Of a stretch of 18,885 nucleotides of DNA, positions 1 to 7,118 are shown one piece after another. This DNA is from Schwartzia sp. (in: firmicutes). GTDB taxonomy: Bacteria; Bacillota; Negativicutes; Selenomonadales; Selenomonadaceae. The notes below the pieces were generated by a model, which was not told the DNA's origin, made no database searches, and saw nothing but the letters and a program-made list of their open reading frames with translations. Each line of letters opens with the position of its first letter. The stretch's first letter is position 1. Location of the stretch: the NCBI GenBank assembly GCA_024691625.1, contig JAILNL010000098.1, positions 1 through 18,885 on the forward strand, written 5' to 3'. The translations under genes and the position numbers were made by a program.

Positions 1-3
1 TGC

Positions 4-1719
4 TCAAGCCTCTATAGCCCTAAGTGTCCAAACACCATCCTCAAGATGCAGCTCCTGCTCATGCTGCCTGAAAAGTGTTCCTCGGTGTCCGACACTGAGG
101 ATTCCCGTATCAGGCAGTTCCTCCCGCAAAAGCTCATACAGCCTCTGCTCTCTCGGTTCATCAAGAGCACTGGTAGCCTCATCAAGGAATACCCAGTCAG
201 GCCGTGTGATGAGAATACGGGCAAATGCAATTCTCTGCTGCTCGCCAAGAGAAAGAATACGACTCCAGTCGTCAACAGTATCCAGCTTATCAGCAAAATG
301 AGCCAAATCTACGCGCTGCAGAACATCCTTTAGCTTGTCGTCCGGTACACTTCCGTCATCCGGCATAGGATAGCACAGTGCCCGTCTAAGTGTACCCAAC
401 GGAAGATACGGACGCTGTGGAAGGAATAACACCTTATCCTCTTTTTTAACATGCATAGTCCCCTTTCCAAAGGGCCATATCCCTGCAAGGGTGCGAAGAA
501 GCGTGCTCTTTCCGCAACCCGATGCTCCCGTGACAAGCAGTCTTCTTCCGCGAGGAAAAGCCAGTGAACATGGTGTCATGAGCTTTCTTCCGTCAGGAAG
601 CGCCACCTCTACCTCGGCAAGCACAAGCTCGTCCCTGTTTCCGTCAACACGCGAAACAGCAGGCTTCAGCTCCTCTACCTCCTCAAGATGCTCCGTAAAG
701 CCATTGAGTCGGTATATAACAGCTATGAGCTGGGCAATGGTATCGTAGGCCGTTACAAAATAGGAAAGAGCATCCTGCACGCGGCCGAAGGCGCTGACTG
801 TCTGCATAAGTCCGCCAAGCTGCATGGCTCCGCCGAAGTATCTCGGTGCCGCCAGCACAAGGGGTGCAATAATGGCAAGCTGCGCATAGAAATTTGAATA
901 AAAGTTCAAAAACTTCGTCTGCCTCATCAATGCACGGAAATTCGTTATGACACTTCCAAAGCGTTCCTTAAAGCCCACACGTTCTGCGTCCTCGCCGCGG
1001 TAAAAGGCTATGCTTTCACTATTTTCACGCACACGTGTCATGGAAAAACGGAAATCGGCCTCGTAACGCTGCTGGTCGTAGTTCAGGCGAATAAGCTTGC
1101 GCCCCACAAGGTGGGCAAACCATGTTCCAAGACCCGAATACAAAAGCGAAAACCAGAGCATATATCCATAGATCTGAAAATTCCAGCTTCCGACAGGGAC
1201 CTCAAGTACTCCCGAAAGATTCCACAGTACAACCGCAAATGCAGCCAAAGTGGTGAGCTGCTTCAAAATATTCACCAGCAGTCCGAGAGTCAGGCTCACG
1301 AACTGGTTAATATCATCCTGAATACGCTGATCAGGGTTATCCATGTCACTTCCCATAACCTGCAGACGGTAATATGACTGTCGGCCCAGCCATGCGTCAA
1401 CATACCGCTTCGTCATCCACGTACGCCAGCGTATCTGCAAAAGCTGCTGAAGATAAATTGCGTAGACCGCAATCACAATATGAAGCAGTGCAAGCGCTGT
1501 GAACTGCCCCAGAAGCGGCCAGAAAAGCTCGTAGTTATAAGCCTGAAGAGCATCGTAAAAATCCTTGTACCATTCATTTATGAGGACCACGAGGTAGACC
1601 ATGGCGAAATTCAAGGAAATAACGACACCAAGAAGCCCACAGGCCTTCCATTTTTCTTCCGAATGCCAATAGCCATGGAAAAGATTCCAAAAACCACGCA
1701 GAAAATGTGCCTTTTTCAT
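4..1719 (-). CDS. ABC transporter, fused permease and ATPase (YddA/ABCD-like, ABC_membrane_2 family)
   Basis: A 571-residue half-transporter with an N-terminal membrane domain and a C-terminal ATPase. Hydrophobic helices are visible near residues 29-47, 65-90, 140-170, 180-205 and 280-300. The family motif NPDQRI is at 128-133. The ATPase has Walker A GASGCGKST (398-406), LPQRPY around the Q-loop (434-439), the divergent signature LSLGEQQ typical of this family (489-495), Walker B VFLDEATSALD (510-520) and the switch His (544). The reading frame is open to 1782, but that first ATG lies inside the preceding terminator hairpin. The ATG at 1719 follows AAAGGTG at 5 bases and gives the family N-terminus. 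Relatives include E. coli YddA and the ATPase-bearing BacA-like proteins, which handle peptides or vitamins or affect envelope lipids. The substrate here is unknown. The gene is complete and follows a terminator, so it may be read separately from the LPS genes; I see no clear promoter. Confidence 0.88.
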   Translation of the reverse strand: MKKAHFLRGFWNLFHGYWHSEEKWKACGLLGVVISLNFAMVYLVVLINEWYKDFYDALQAYNYELFWPLLGQFTALALLHIVIAVYAIYLQQLLQIRWRTWMTKRYVDAWLGRQSYYRLQVMGSDMDNPDQRIQDDINQFVSLTLGLLVNILKQLTTLAAFAVVLWNLSGVLEVPVGSWNFQIYGYMLWFSLLYSGLGTWFAHLVGRKLIRLNYDQQRYEADFRFSMTRVRENSESIAFYRGEDAERVGFKERFGSVITNFRALMRQTKFLNFYSNFYAQLAIIAPLVLAAPRYFGGAMQLGGLMQTVSAFGRVQDALSYFVTAYDTIAQLIAVIYRLNGFTEHLEEVEELKPAVSRVDGNRDELVLAEVEVALPDGRKLMTPCSLAFPRGRRLLVTGASGCGKSTLLRTLAGIWPFGKGTMHVKKEDKVLFLPQRPYLPLGTLRRALCYPMPDDGSVPDDKLKDVLQRVDLAHFADKLDTVDDWSRILSLGEQQRIAFARILITRPDWVFLDEATSALDEPREQRLYELLREELPDTGILSVGHRGTLFRQHEQELHLEDGVWTLRAIEA

Positions 1720-1753
1720 AGATTCACCTTTCTTTTCAACTTTTTTGCAACAT

Positions 1754-1790
1754 AAAAGACCATGCCATAAATTTTTCGGCACGGTCTTTT
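1754..1790 (-). terminator. Intrinsic terminator after the dCMP deaminase gene
   Basis: Two 13-base arms (1754-1766 and 1778-1790) pair with one G-U wobble around an 11-base loop. The arms begin with AAAA and end with TTTT, so the hairpin could work in both directions. It starts 2 bases after the deaminase stop codon (1793-1795) and precedes the ribosome site of the ABC transporter. This is sequence evidence only; termination efficiency is not known. Confidence 0.75.
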
Positions 1791-1792
1791 CA

Positions 1793-2254
1793 TCAGTCCT
1801 TAATATCCTTAGGCGCTATGCAGACCACACTGCCGTCTGTTTCTTTATAGACAGCTTCCTTAATCATTGCGTTACGAAGCATTCGCCGGCACAGAAGGCA
1901 CGGCTTTCCTGATGCCAGTGTTCCGTCTGAATTAAAGCCCACAATGTAGATGGTTGCTCCCTGCATCTTGACAGGGTCTGCATTTATTATAGCATTTTGT
2001 TCGGCATGAACAGCCACGCAAAGCTCGTAGTTCTGTCCCTTTGGCACATGCAGCCGCTCGCGCTCGCAGATGCCTGTATCAATACAGTTCGCTTCTCCGC
2101 GCGGTGCGCCGTTATAGCCCGTGCTGATGATAATTTTATCCTTTACAATAATCGCTCCATACTGCCTTCTAAGACATGTAGAACGGCGTCCTACCGCAGC
2201 AGCTATATCAAGAAAATACTCAGTCCATTCCGGACGCTCCTTATGGTCAGCCAT
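1793..2254 (-). CDS. Deoxycytidylate (dCMP) deaminase, ComEB type
   Basis: A 153-residue cytosolic zinc enzyme expected to convert dCMP to dUMP, the precursor for dTMP synthesis. The zinc and catalytic motif HAEQNAI is at 83-89 (His83 ligand, Glu85 proton shuttle). The second zinc motif PCLLC is at 118-122 (Cys119, Cys122). Length and motif spacing match the family. A GTG three codons upstream (2263) touches the ribosome site, whereas the ATG at 2254 sits 8 bases after GAGGAG, so I chose the ATG. The gene is unrelated to LPS. It is flanked on both sides by hairpins (2310-2330 and 1754-1790), which suggests a separate or weakly coupled transcript. A ComEB (competence-operon) name would follow from homology only; no competence genes are present here. 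Confidence 0.9.
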   Translation of the reverse strand: MADHKERPEWTEYFLDIAAAVGRRSTCLRRQYGAIIVKDKIIISTGYNGAPRGEANCIDTGICERERLHVPKGQNYELCVAVHAEQNAIINADPVKMQGATIYIVGFNSDGTLASGKPCLLCRRMLRNAMIKEAVYKETDGSVVCIAPKDIKD

Positions 2255-2309
2255 GTTTTTCACTCCTCGTTATCTCCAAATATATTTATTGCCTTTCCTG
2301 CTATGAAAA

Positions 2310-2330
2310 TGTCCCCCATAACGGGGGACA
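2310..2330 (-). terminator. GC-rich hairpin after the YqgF-like gene; possible terminator or palindromic repeat
   Basis: A perfect 8-bp stem, TGTCCCCC paired with GGGGGACA, around a 5-base loop. It starts 3 bases after the stop codon of the YqgF-like gene (2334-2336). On the minus strand ATTTTC follows, a short T-run, so it could end the long kdsA-to-yqgF operon. The same TGTCCCC/GGGGACA arms recur at 10578-10604, so it may instead be a member of a palindromic repeat family. Confidence 0.5.
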
Positions 2331-2333
2331 CAA

Positions 2334-2729
2334 TCATCTTCGATTTATCAAATAACGCTGCCCCAATATAACCGCCGCGTAATCGTCAACCGGAACCGGA
2401 GGCACCTGCATGCTTGTGGGGAAAAATCTTCTCCAGCCGGTGGGCGGATTATCCTCCCAGTACGCACGCTTTGCATCATCAGTTGTACGGTACTCATCCG
2501 CTTCCTGCACAGGAAGCTCCGGAAACTCTTCCTTAATGGCTGCCTGCGCGCTTTTGCTTGATGTTCCGTTTCCTATGACCAGAAGCGAAGGATTGTAAAG
2601 CCTTATACGTTCTCCCAACTCCTCCGTAAGCCACACTGTCGCAATAACAGAATGTTCGACCACATCTCCGTTTTCCCTTAATATGGCAATCCCGCATTTT
2701 TCTCTGCCGGGATCAATGGCTGCTATCAT
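2334..2729 (-). CDS. RuvC/YqgF-fold (RNase H-like) protein
   Basis: A 131-residue protein with the RNase H-like/YqgF pattern. An N-terminal strand carries AIDPG with Asp6. GNGTSS is at 54-59 after the third strand. DEYRTTDDA (78-86) resembles the DExxTT motif of YqgF/RuvX. VDDYAAVIL (114-122) carries the C-terminal acidic pair Asp115/Asp116. The putative acidic triad (Asp6, Glu79 and Asp115 or Asp116) is intact, so nuclease or resolvase-like activity is plausible. YqgF proteins act in pre-16S rRNA 5' processing, but this one looks like a divergent branch, so I give no symbol. It starts with ATG after AAGGAAG, 24 bases downstream of the DUF3084 gene, and is probably co-transcribed with it. The role of a nuclease-fold protein at the end of an LPS transport operon is unexplained. 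Confidence 0.75.
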   Translation of the reverse strand: MIAAIDPGREKCGIAILRENGDVVEHSVIATVWLTEELGERIRLYNPSLLVIGNGTSSKSAQAAIKEEFPELPVQEADEYRTTDDAKRAYWEDNPPTGWRRFFPTSMQVPPVPVDDYAAVILGQRYLINRR

Positions 2730-2753
2730 TTTCAGACTTCCTTATTCTGGATT

Positions 2754-3932
2754 TTAGTGTTCTGCCTTAAAATCGGACTCAAGCTTAAGATTCAGCCGCA
2801 GCGGTCCGAGAGCATCCGTATCTTCGCGGGCATATGCGCTAAGAATTATATCCCCCGAAATCGGTGTCAAAGCCTGAACGATATCAAAAAACTGGGACCC
2901 CTCCATAACTCCAACGGATCCGCGTATCGGATCAGGCAAAATACCACGGTCGGTCGCAGCCTGATTGACATCCTTGAGGAAGCTCATTACCGTATGCTCA
3001 GCCTCAGCTCCGTCACCGGCTGTGATATGGAACGGACGGGCAATAATAAATTCATTGCGGCGATAGATAATGGAATTTTTGAAAAGCTGCAGATTTGTGC
3101 GGACAGGTTCTCCTGCCACAAGATTGCCCGCTGCCACAATACGGACTACCATATCCGTTTTGCCCTGTGAAATCGTTTCAACAGCTTTATCGTATTCCGG
3201 CTGATAAATCCATATACAGCTGTTTTCATCATTCGTTCCAAGTCTCTGTGCAGTATTGCGGTTTGCCAGGCTTATAAGGGATTCCATATCCGCATGGACA
3301 TCCGCCAATGGCCTGTTTCCTTCAATTACTCCGCTGGCAACGATCTCACCCGCACGGAAAGCGATTTCTCCTTCACGGATAATCTGCAGACCCTCACGCA
3401 GAGCCTCAGAGCGTTTTTCAAGCTCAACATTATCTGATTTCAGCGAAGTATTAGCCTCTGCCAGACTATCATTCTGAGCAAGGAGCTCGCCTTTCTCTCT
3501 TTCCAGCGCCGCATTTCCGGCCTCAAGTTCTGAAGCTCTTGCCGCAAGCTTTTCCTGCTTGTCCTGAAGCTTATCTATTTCCTGCTGCGAATCCTTCAGC
3601 TTATTCTCAGCTTTTTTCTGCTGTTCCTCCGCTGCCGCAAGCTTCACTCCGGCAGTATTCAGACGCTCCTGCGTTTCCCGCATGGACTGGTTAAGCTGCT
3701 CCATGCCAAACAGAGCAGTACGCACATTTTTAGAAACGGCAGCCAAAACGCCAAAGGTAAGCGTTGTAATGCAGACACCTGTAATAATGGTGATAATGAC
3801 AGAGGTGTGGCGTGGACGCAGTCCGAAAATAGAAAGTTTTTTCTTGCCTACCTTCGTTCCGACGCGGTCACCAATAAAGGCAATCACACCTCCGGTTATG
3901 ACAAGAACCACAATTAACACAACCCCGTACAT
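2754..3932 (-). CDS. DUF3084 membrane-anchored coiled-coil protein
   Basis: A 392-residue protein of unknown function. Two N-terminal membrane helices (about 3-20 and 44-66) bracket a short conserved basic loop containing GDRVGTKVGKKKLSIFGLRP (21-40), the hallmark I associate with DUF3084. A long Glu/Gln/Lys-rich coiled coil follows (about 75-185), then a mixed alpha/beta C-terminal domain (about 190-392) with no recognised catalytic motif. The topology suggests a protein anchored in the inner membrane; which side the coiled coil faces cannot be read from sequence. It starts with ATG after GGGGGG, 48 bases downstream of lptF/G, and is followed by the YqgF-like gene. Its place at the end of the lpt operon suggests a link to envelope biogenesis. 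From memory, DUF3084 also occurs in cyanobacteria, which are diderm. Confidence 0.82.
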   Translation of the reverse strand: MYGVVLIVVLVITGGVIAFIGDRVGTKVGKKKLSIFGLRPRHTSVIITIITGVCITTLTFGVLAAVSKNVRTALFGMEQLNQSMRETQERLNTAGVKLAAAEEQQKKAENKLKDSQQEIDKLQDKQEKLAARASELEAGNAALEREKGELLAQNDSLAEANTSLKSDNVELEKRSEALREGLQIIREGEIAFRAGEIVASGVIEGNRPLADVHADMESLISLANRNTAQRLGTNDENSCIWIYQPEYDKAVETISQGKTDMVVRIVAAGNLVAGEPVRTNLQLFKNSIIYRRNEFIIARPFHITAGDGAEAEHTVMSFLKDVNQAATDRGILPDPIRGSVGVMEGSQFFDIVQALTPISGDIILSAYAREDTDALGPLRLNLKLESDFKAEH

Positions 3933-3980
3933 TGTTTTCCCCCCATTTATTGTACTTCTGCCGGCAAACCTTCTAACAAA

Positions 3981-5078
3981 TCATCTTGATGCTTTCCACA
4001 TCAGGTAAACACCCGCGATCAATCCGACAATATTCGGAATCCACACTGCAAGCATGGCAGGCATAGTTCCACCCTGTGCGAAAGCTCCGCCCATGGTCAT
4101 GAGCGAATAGTACATGAAGATAATAACAATACTTAACGCAAACCCCCTCGAAGAGCTTGCACGATTTGGCTGCAATCCCAAGGGAATACCGATGAGAGCA
4201 AAGATGAAGCTTGCAAACGGTACGGTAAAGCGCTGATGGTACTCAGCCTCCATCTTTCTTGCGTTTACAAACTGTCCCTTAAGGAGTTTTATCGTCTCCC
4301 GAAGCTCTCGGATAGTCATTTCCTCAGGCTTTTTCTGGGAACGTACAATCTGTCGTGGGCTGTCGTTTATTGGAAGAAGCTGTGTATCAAAGTGCATGAG
4401 ATGCTGAGCAGCGCCCTCTTCCTTCGGAATATCATAGATAACGCCCTGATGCATTGTCCATGTCCCGTTTTTCCATTCCGCATAATCCGCGTTTTCAACG
4501 TGGCTTACCTTACCGTTCTCAAAGAGCTGCATTGTGATGTTCTGCATCTGCTCTGTAGCAGAATCGTAACGTCGGGCGTAAATGAGCCGCTGAATAGCTC
4601 CGTTTTTAATATCCTTGAGAATGATATGGTCCTGTGACTGTGGCGCGGTATTGCCTTTGATTTCATAATTCAGCACCCGTGAATAGGCCTCGTTGGACCA
4701 GGGAACAATGTACTCATTGAACCATACGGCAAAAATGCTGACAAAAAAGCCGAGAATCAGTGCTGGAGCAGCTATACGCCAAAAGCTCACGCCGCATGAT
4801 TTCATTGCCGTGATTTCACTGGATGAAGAAAGACGTCCAAAAGCCAAAAGCGTTCCAAGGAGCATGGACATAGGAAATGTCCAGATAACTGCCCCGGGCA
4901 GGCTCAGAACGAAAATCTTTATACACGATGTCACTGAAGCACCGTATTCTGTCATATACTGCGCGATTCGGAACAGTGTTCCGGATCCCACAAATACTGT
5001 TGTGAATGCCGCGATACCAAACAGAAATGTGAGAAAAACCTCTCTGAATATATAGCGGTCTAAAAGCCGAATATGCAT
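3981..5078 (-). CDS. LPS export permease, LptF/LptG (YjgP/YjgQ) family, single copy
   Basis: A 365-residue permease of the LptB2FG complex, which extracts LPS from the outer leaflet of the inner membrane. Three N-terminal helices (about 15-33, 55-80, 102-121) and three C-terminal helices (about 285-305, 315-333, 340-362) flank a periplasmic beta-jellyroll-type region (about 130-275). This is the standard LptF/G layout. The cytoplasmic stretch SSSSEITAMKSCG (84-96) matches the coupling-helix region that contacts LptB, and NEYIVPW (121-127) is family-typical. Only one permease gene is present, where E. coli has two, so I cannot say LptF or LptG. It either forms a homodimer or has a partner elsewhere. 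It starts with ATG after AAAGGA, 14 bases beyond the lptB stop, so coupled expression is likely. Confidence 0.9.
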   Translation of the reverse strand: MHIRLLDRYIFREVFLTFLFGIAAFTTVFVGSGTLFRIAQYMTEYGASVTSCIKIFVLSLPGAVIWTFPMSMLLGTLLAFGRLSSSSEITAMKSCGVSFWRIAAPALILGFFVSIFAVWFNEYIVPWSNEAYSRVLNYEIKGNTAPQSQDHIILKDIKNGAIQRLIYARRYDSATEQMQNITMQLFENGKVSHVENADYAEWKNGTWTMHQGVIYDIPKEEGAAQHLMHFDTQLLPINDSPRQIVRSQKKPEEMTIRELRETIKLLKGQFVNARKMEAEYHQRFTVPFASFIFALIGIPLGLQPNRASSSRGFALSIVIIFMYYSLMTMGGAFAQGGTMPAMLAVWIPNIVGLIAGVYLMWKASR

Positions 5079-5092
5079 TATTTCCTTTACTC

Positions 5093-5812
5093 CTACAGGG
5101 TGAAGTTATCGCCCAGATAATATTTCTTCGCAAGCTCGTCGTTGGCAATTTTATCACGATCGCCTTCGAGAAGAATCTCACCGTTATTCAGAATATACGC
5201 GCGGTCTACTATGCTGAGTGTCTCACGTACATTATGGTCGGTAATGAGAATACCTATGCCGCGTTTTCTAAGATACGCGATAATATCCTGTATATCCGCA
5301 ACGGCAATAGGATCTACACCCGCGAGGGGCTCATCAAGCAGAATGAATTTAGGCTCCAATGCCAGGCAGCGGGCAATCTCAACACGGCGCCGCTCACCGC
5401 CGGAAAGCTCTGTTCCTTTACGGTCACGCACATGAGAGACATGGAATTCCTCCAAAAGGTCACTTATTTTTTTATGACAGGCATCCTTTCCGATTCCTGT
5501 AGTTTCAAGAATCGCCATAAGATTCTCTTCAACAGTCAGTTTTCGGAATATAGATGCTTCCTGTGCCAGATAACTTACACCCATCTGGGCACGCAAATGC
5601 ATCGGAAGGCCGCCGATTGGTTTTCCGTCAAGAAATACCTCCCCTGCCGTCGGACGTTCAATTCCGATAATCATATAAAAGGTAGTCGTTTTTCCCGCGC
5701 CGTTAGGGCCGAGCAATCCAACTATTTCCCCTGTTTCCATCTTAATCGACACATGATCGACTACATTCCGATTTTTATAGGTTTTTACCAAATCTCTTGC
5801 TTCGATATACAA
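5093..5812 (-). CDS. lptB: LPS export ABC transporter ATPase LptB
   Basis: A 239-residue cytosolic ATPase that powers LPS extraction and transport. It has Walker [10 protein letters not shown] (35-43), a Q-loop at YLAQEAS (81-87), signature LSGGE followed by RRR (136-143), Walker [14 protein letters not shown] (156-168) and switch His193 in TDHNVRETL. The combination [19 protein letters not shown] and TDHNVRETL separates LptB from general branched-chain amino acid ATPases. The C-terminal tail YYLGDNF is also typical. The start codon is TTG at 5812, placed about 9 bases after TAAAGGAG, and no in-frame ATG occurs before residue 25, so TTG initiation is the best reading. It lies between lptA and the lptF/G permease, as expected for an lpt operon. 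Confidence 0.95.
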   Translation of the reverse strand: MYIEARDLVKTYKNRNVVDHVSIKMETGEIVGLLGPNGAGKTTTFYMIIGIERPTAGEVFLDGKPIGGLPMHLRAQMGVSYLAQEASIFRKLTVEENLMAILETTGIGKDACHKKISDLLEEFHVSHVRDRKGTELSGGERRRVEIARCLALEPKFILLDEPLAGVDPIAVADIQDIIAYLRKRGIGILITDHNVRETLSIVDRAYILNNGEILLEGDRDKIANDELAKKYYLGDNFTL

Positions 5813-5844
5813 ACCGTAAAACTCCTTTATTCCCCTGACAGGTC

Positions 5845-6570
5845 TTACTTTTCAGCCGGTTCATCCGCAGTGGTCTGTGCCTTGCCCTGATCGTCAAGAT
5901 AAACGGTCAGGCGCTGGCTCTTTAGACGGTTATTGTCCTGAATAGCCCATGCATTTCCCGTCAGAACCACCTTGCCGCTTTCCGCGCCAAAGTATTCAGC
6001 TTCATCGCCGCCACCCTCAAAATTTCTCTTGGGGCTGGTGACATATGCATTGCCCACTCCGCGGGCATGATTATCCTTCATCCAGCCTTCCATATAGTCT
6101 GCTGTAAAGGAACCGTCTGCAGTTGTGATAGTTCCACCGGCCGGAAGGCGCAGATACTCCGTATCAGAGGAATATTCCGCACGGGGGCCTTCATAGGATT
6201 TATCTTCCTGAGTTCCGTGCACATTTCCTTCTGCAACGAACTGAGTTCCTGAAACAAAACGGACCGTGTCACATGTAAGATGGGTATTTCCCTGGTCGGC
6301 AACTACTCCGCCGGTCAAAAGACCATCCTGTGTCTTTGTATTATATTCCGCATGGCTTCCTCTTGCAACGCCATCGTTGTGCTTCAGCACAACATGACCG
6401 TCAGCAGTCATGAGCCCGGTCCTTGCATTATATTCTACCACATCGCCGTTAAGCTCCGATGGTGCATTGGAAGGCTCTGCACCAACGGACGCAAGACCTG
6501 AAATACCAAGCATAAGAACAGCCGCTGCGGCTGCAAGGCTTTTTTTCTGTATAGATTTCATCGTGCTCAT
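5845..6570 (-). CDS. lptA: Periplasmic LPS bridge protein LptA (OstA-like)
   Basis: A 241-residue secreted protein that should form the beta-jellyroll bridge carrying LPS across the periplasm. A signal peptide covers roughly residues 1-31: basic MKSIQKK, an alanine/leucine core, then SVGA before EPSN. The mature part is a series of short beta repeats with the OstA-type pattern, such as [18 protein letters not shown] (44-61) and the [14 protein letters not shown] block. This resembles E. coli LptA but is longer (241 against 185 residues), with extra repeats. Its ATG overlaps the lptC stop (ATGA), pointing to translational coupling. An alternative ATG three codons later (6561) would also fit the ribosome site and would not change the signal peptide core. 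Confidence 0.88.
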   Translation of the reverse strand: MSTMKSIQKKSLAAAAAVLMLGISGLASVGAEPSNAPSELNGDVVEYNARTGLMTADGHVVLKHNDGVARGSHAEYNTKTQDGLLTGGVVADQGNTHLTCDTVRFVSGTQFVAEGNVHGTQEDKSYEGPRAEYSSDTEYLRLPAGGTITTADGSFTADYMEGWMKDNHARGVGNAYVTSPKRNFEGGGDEAEYFGAESGKVVLTGNAWAIQDNNRLKSQRLTVYLDDQGKAQTTADEPAEK

Positions 6571-7118
6571 TCCTTTCCTTTCACGATATGCGCATTACCC
6601 TGTGCCTTAAATACATTGAATTCGTCAGCTGCTTCGATGCGTTCCGCCATAATCGTTACTGACTGGCGGACAAGCTTCGCTTTGCCCACGGCAATCAGCT
6701 TTCCTTCATTCGCAACCCATTCAAGGGCCGACGAGTCCAGCGTTTCATTGTCGCTTGTGACAGCCTTCACGCCTCCGTCCAGCTTAACATTGCGTGTCTT
6801 GCTGTTATAAAGACCGTGAGGGGCTTTAATGGTAATCAGCTTATCGCCCTGATAATATTTCCCGGTCACGTTCTGGAAAACCGTGTCCTGAGTGTCTACA
6901 TTCATCTGGGACTGCTCGGCATATATTTCCCATACAAGCTTACCGTCTTTTTCCTCCCGAATTGTGTTGGAGGAATATTCCATAAGACGCGGCCCCGGGT
7001 CTGCCGCTTCTTTTATATTCTCTTCCTTGGGCACGGACAAAACAACCCATGCGATGCCGCCGATAAAGGCAGCGGCCGCAAGCATCAGCATCATTTTCAT
7101 TTTCTTTTCCATGCTCAT
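6567..7118 (-). CDS. lptC: LPS export protein LptC
   Basis: A 183-residue bitopic inner-membrane protein that receives LPS from LptB2FG and passes it to LptA. A single membrane helix (about 8-28) follows a short basic cytoplasmic start. The rest is a periplasmic beta-rich domain with LptC/OstA-like strands: LVWEIYAEQ (60-68), YYQGDKLITIKAPHGLYN near the middle, and AERIEA near the C-terminus. Size and layout match LptC (E. coli, 191 residues). The start ATG overlaps the preceding acyltransferase stop by ATGA, and its own stop overlaps lptA in the same way. These two couplings should keep acyltransferase, LptC and LptA in fixed proportion. AAGGTG stands 7 bases before the start. Confidence 0.88.
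   Translation of the reverse strand: MSMEKKMKMMLMLAAAAFIGGIAWVVLSVPKEENIKEAADPGPRLMEYSSNTIREEKDGKLVWEIYAEQSQMNVDTQDTVFQNVTGKYYQGDKLITIKAPHGLYNSKTRNVKLDGGVKAVTSDNETLDSSALEWVANEGKLIAVGKAKLVRQSVTIMAERIEAADEFNVFKAQGNAHIVKGKE

Noticed and set aside
1720..1782. Longer N-terminus for the ABC transporter (ATG at 1782)
   Set aside because: That ATG is inside the terminator hairpin of the deaminase gene and lacks a ribosome site. The ATG at 1719 has one.
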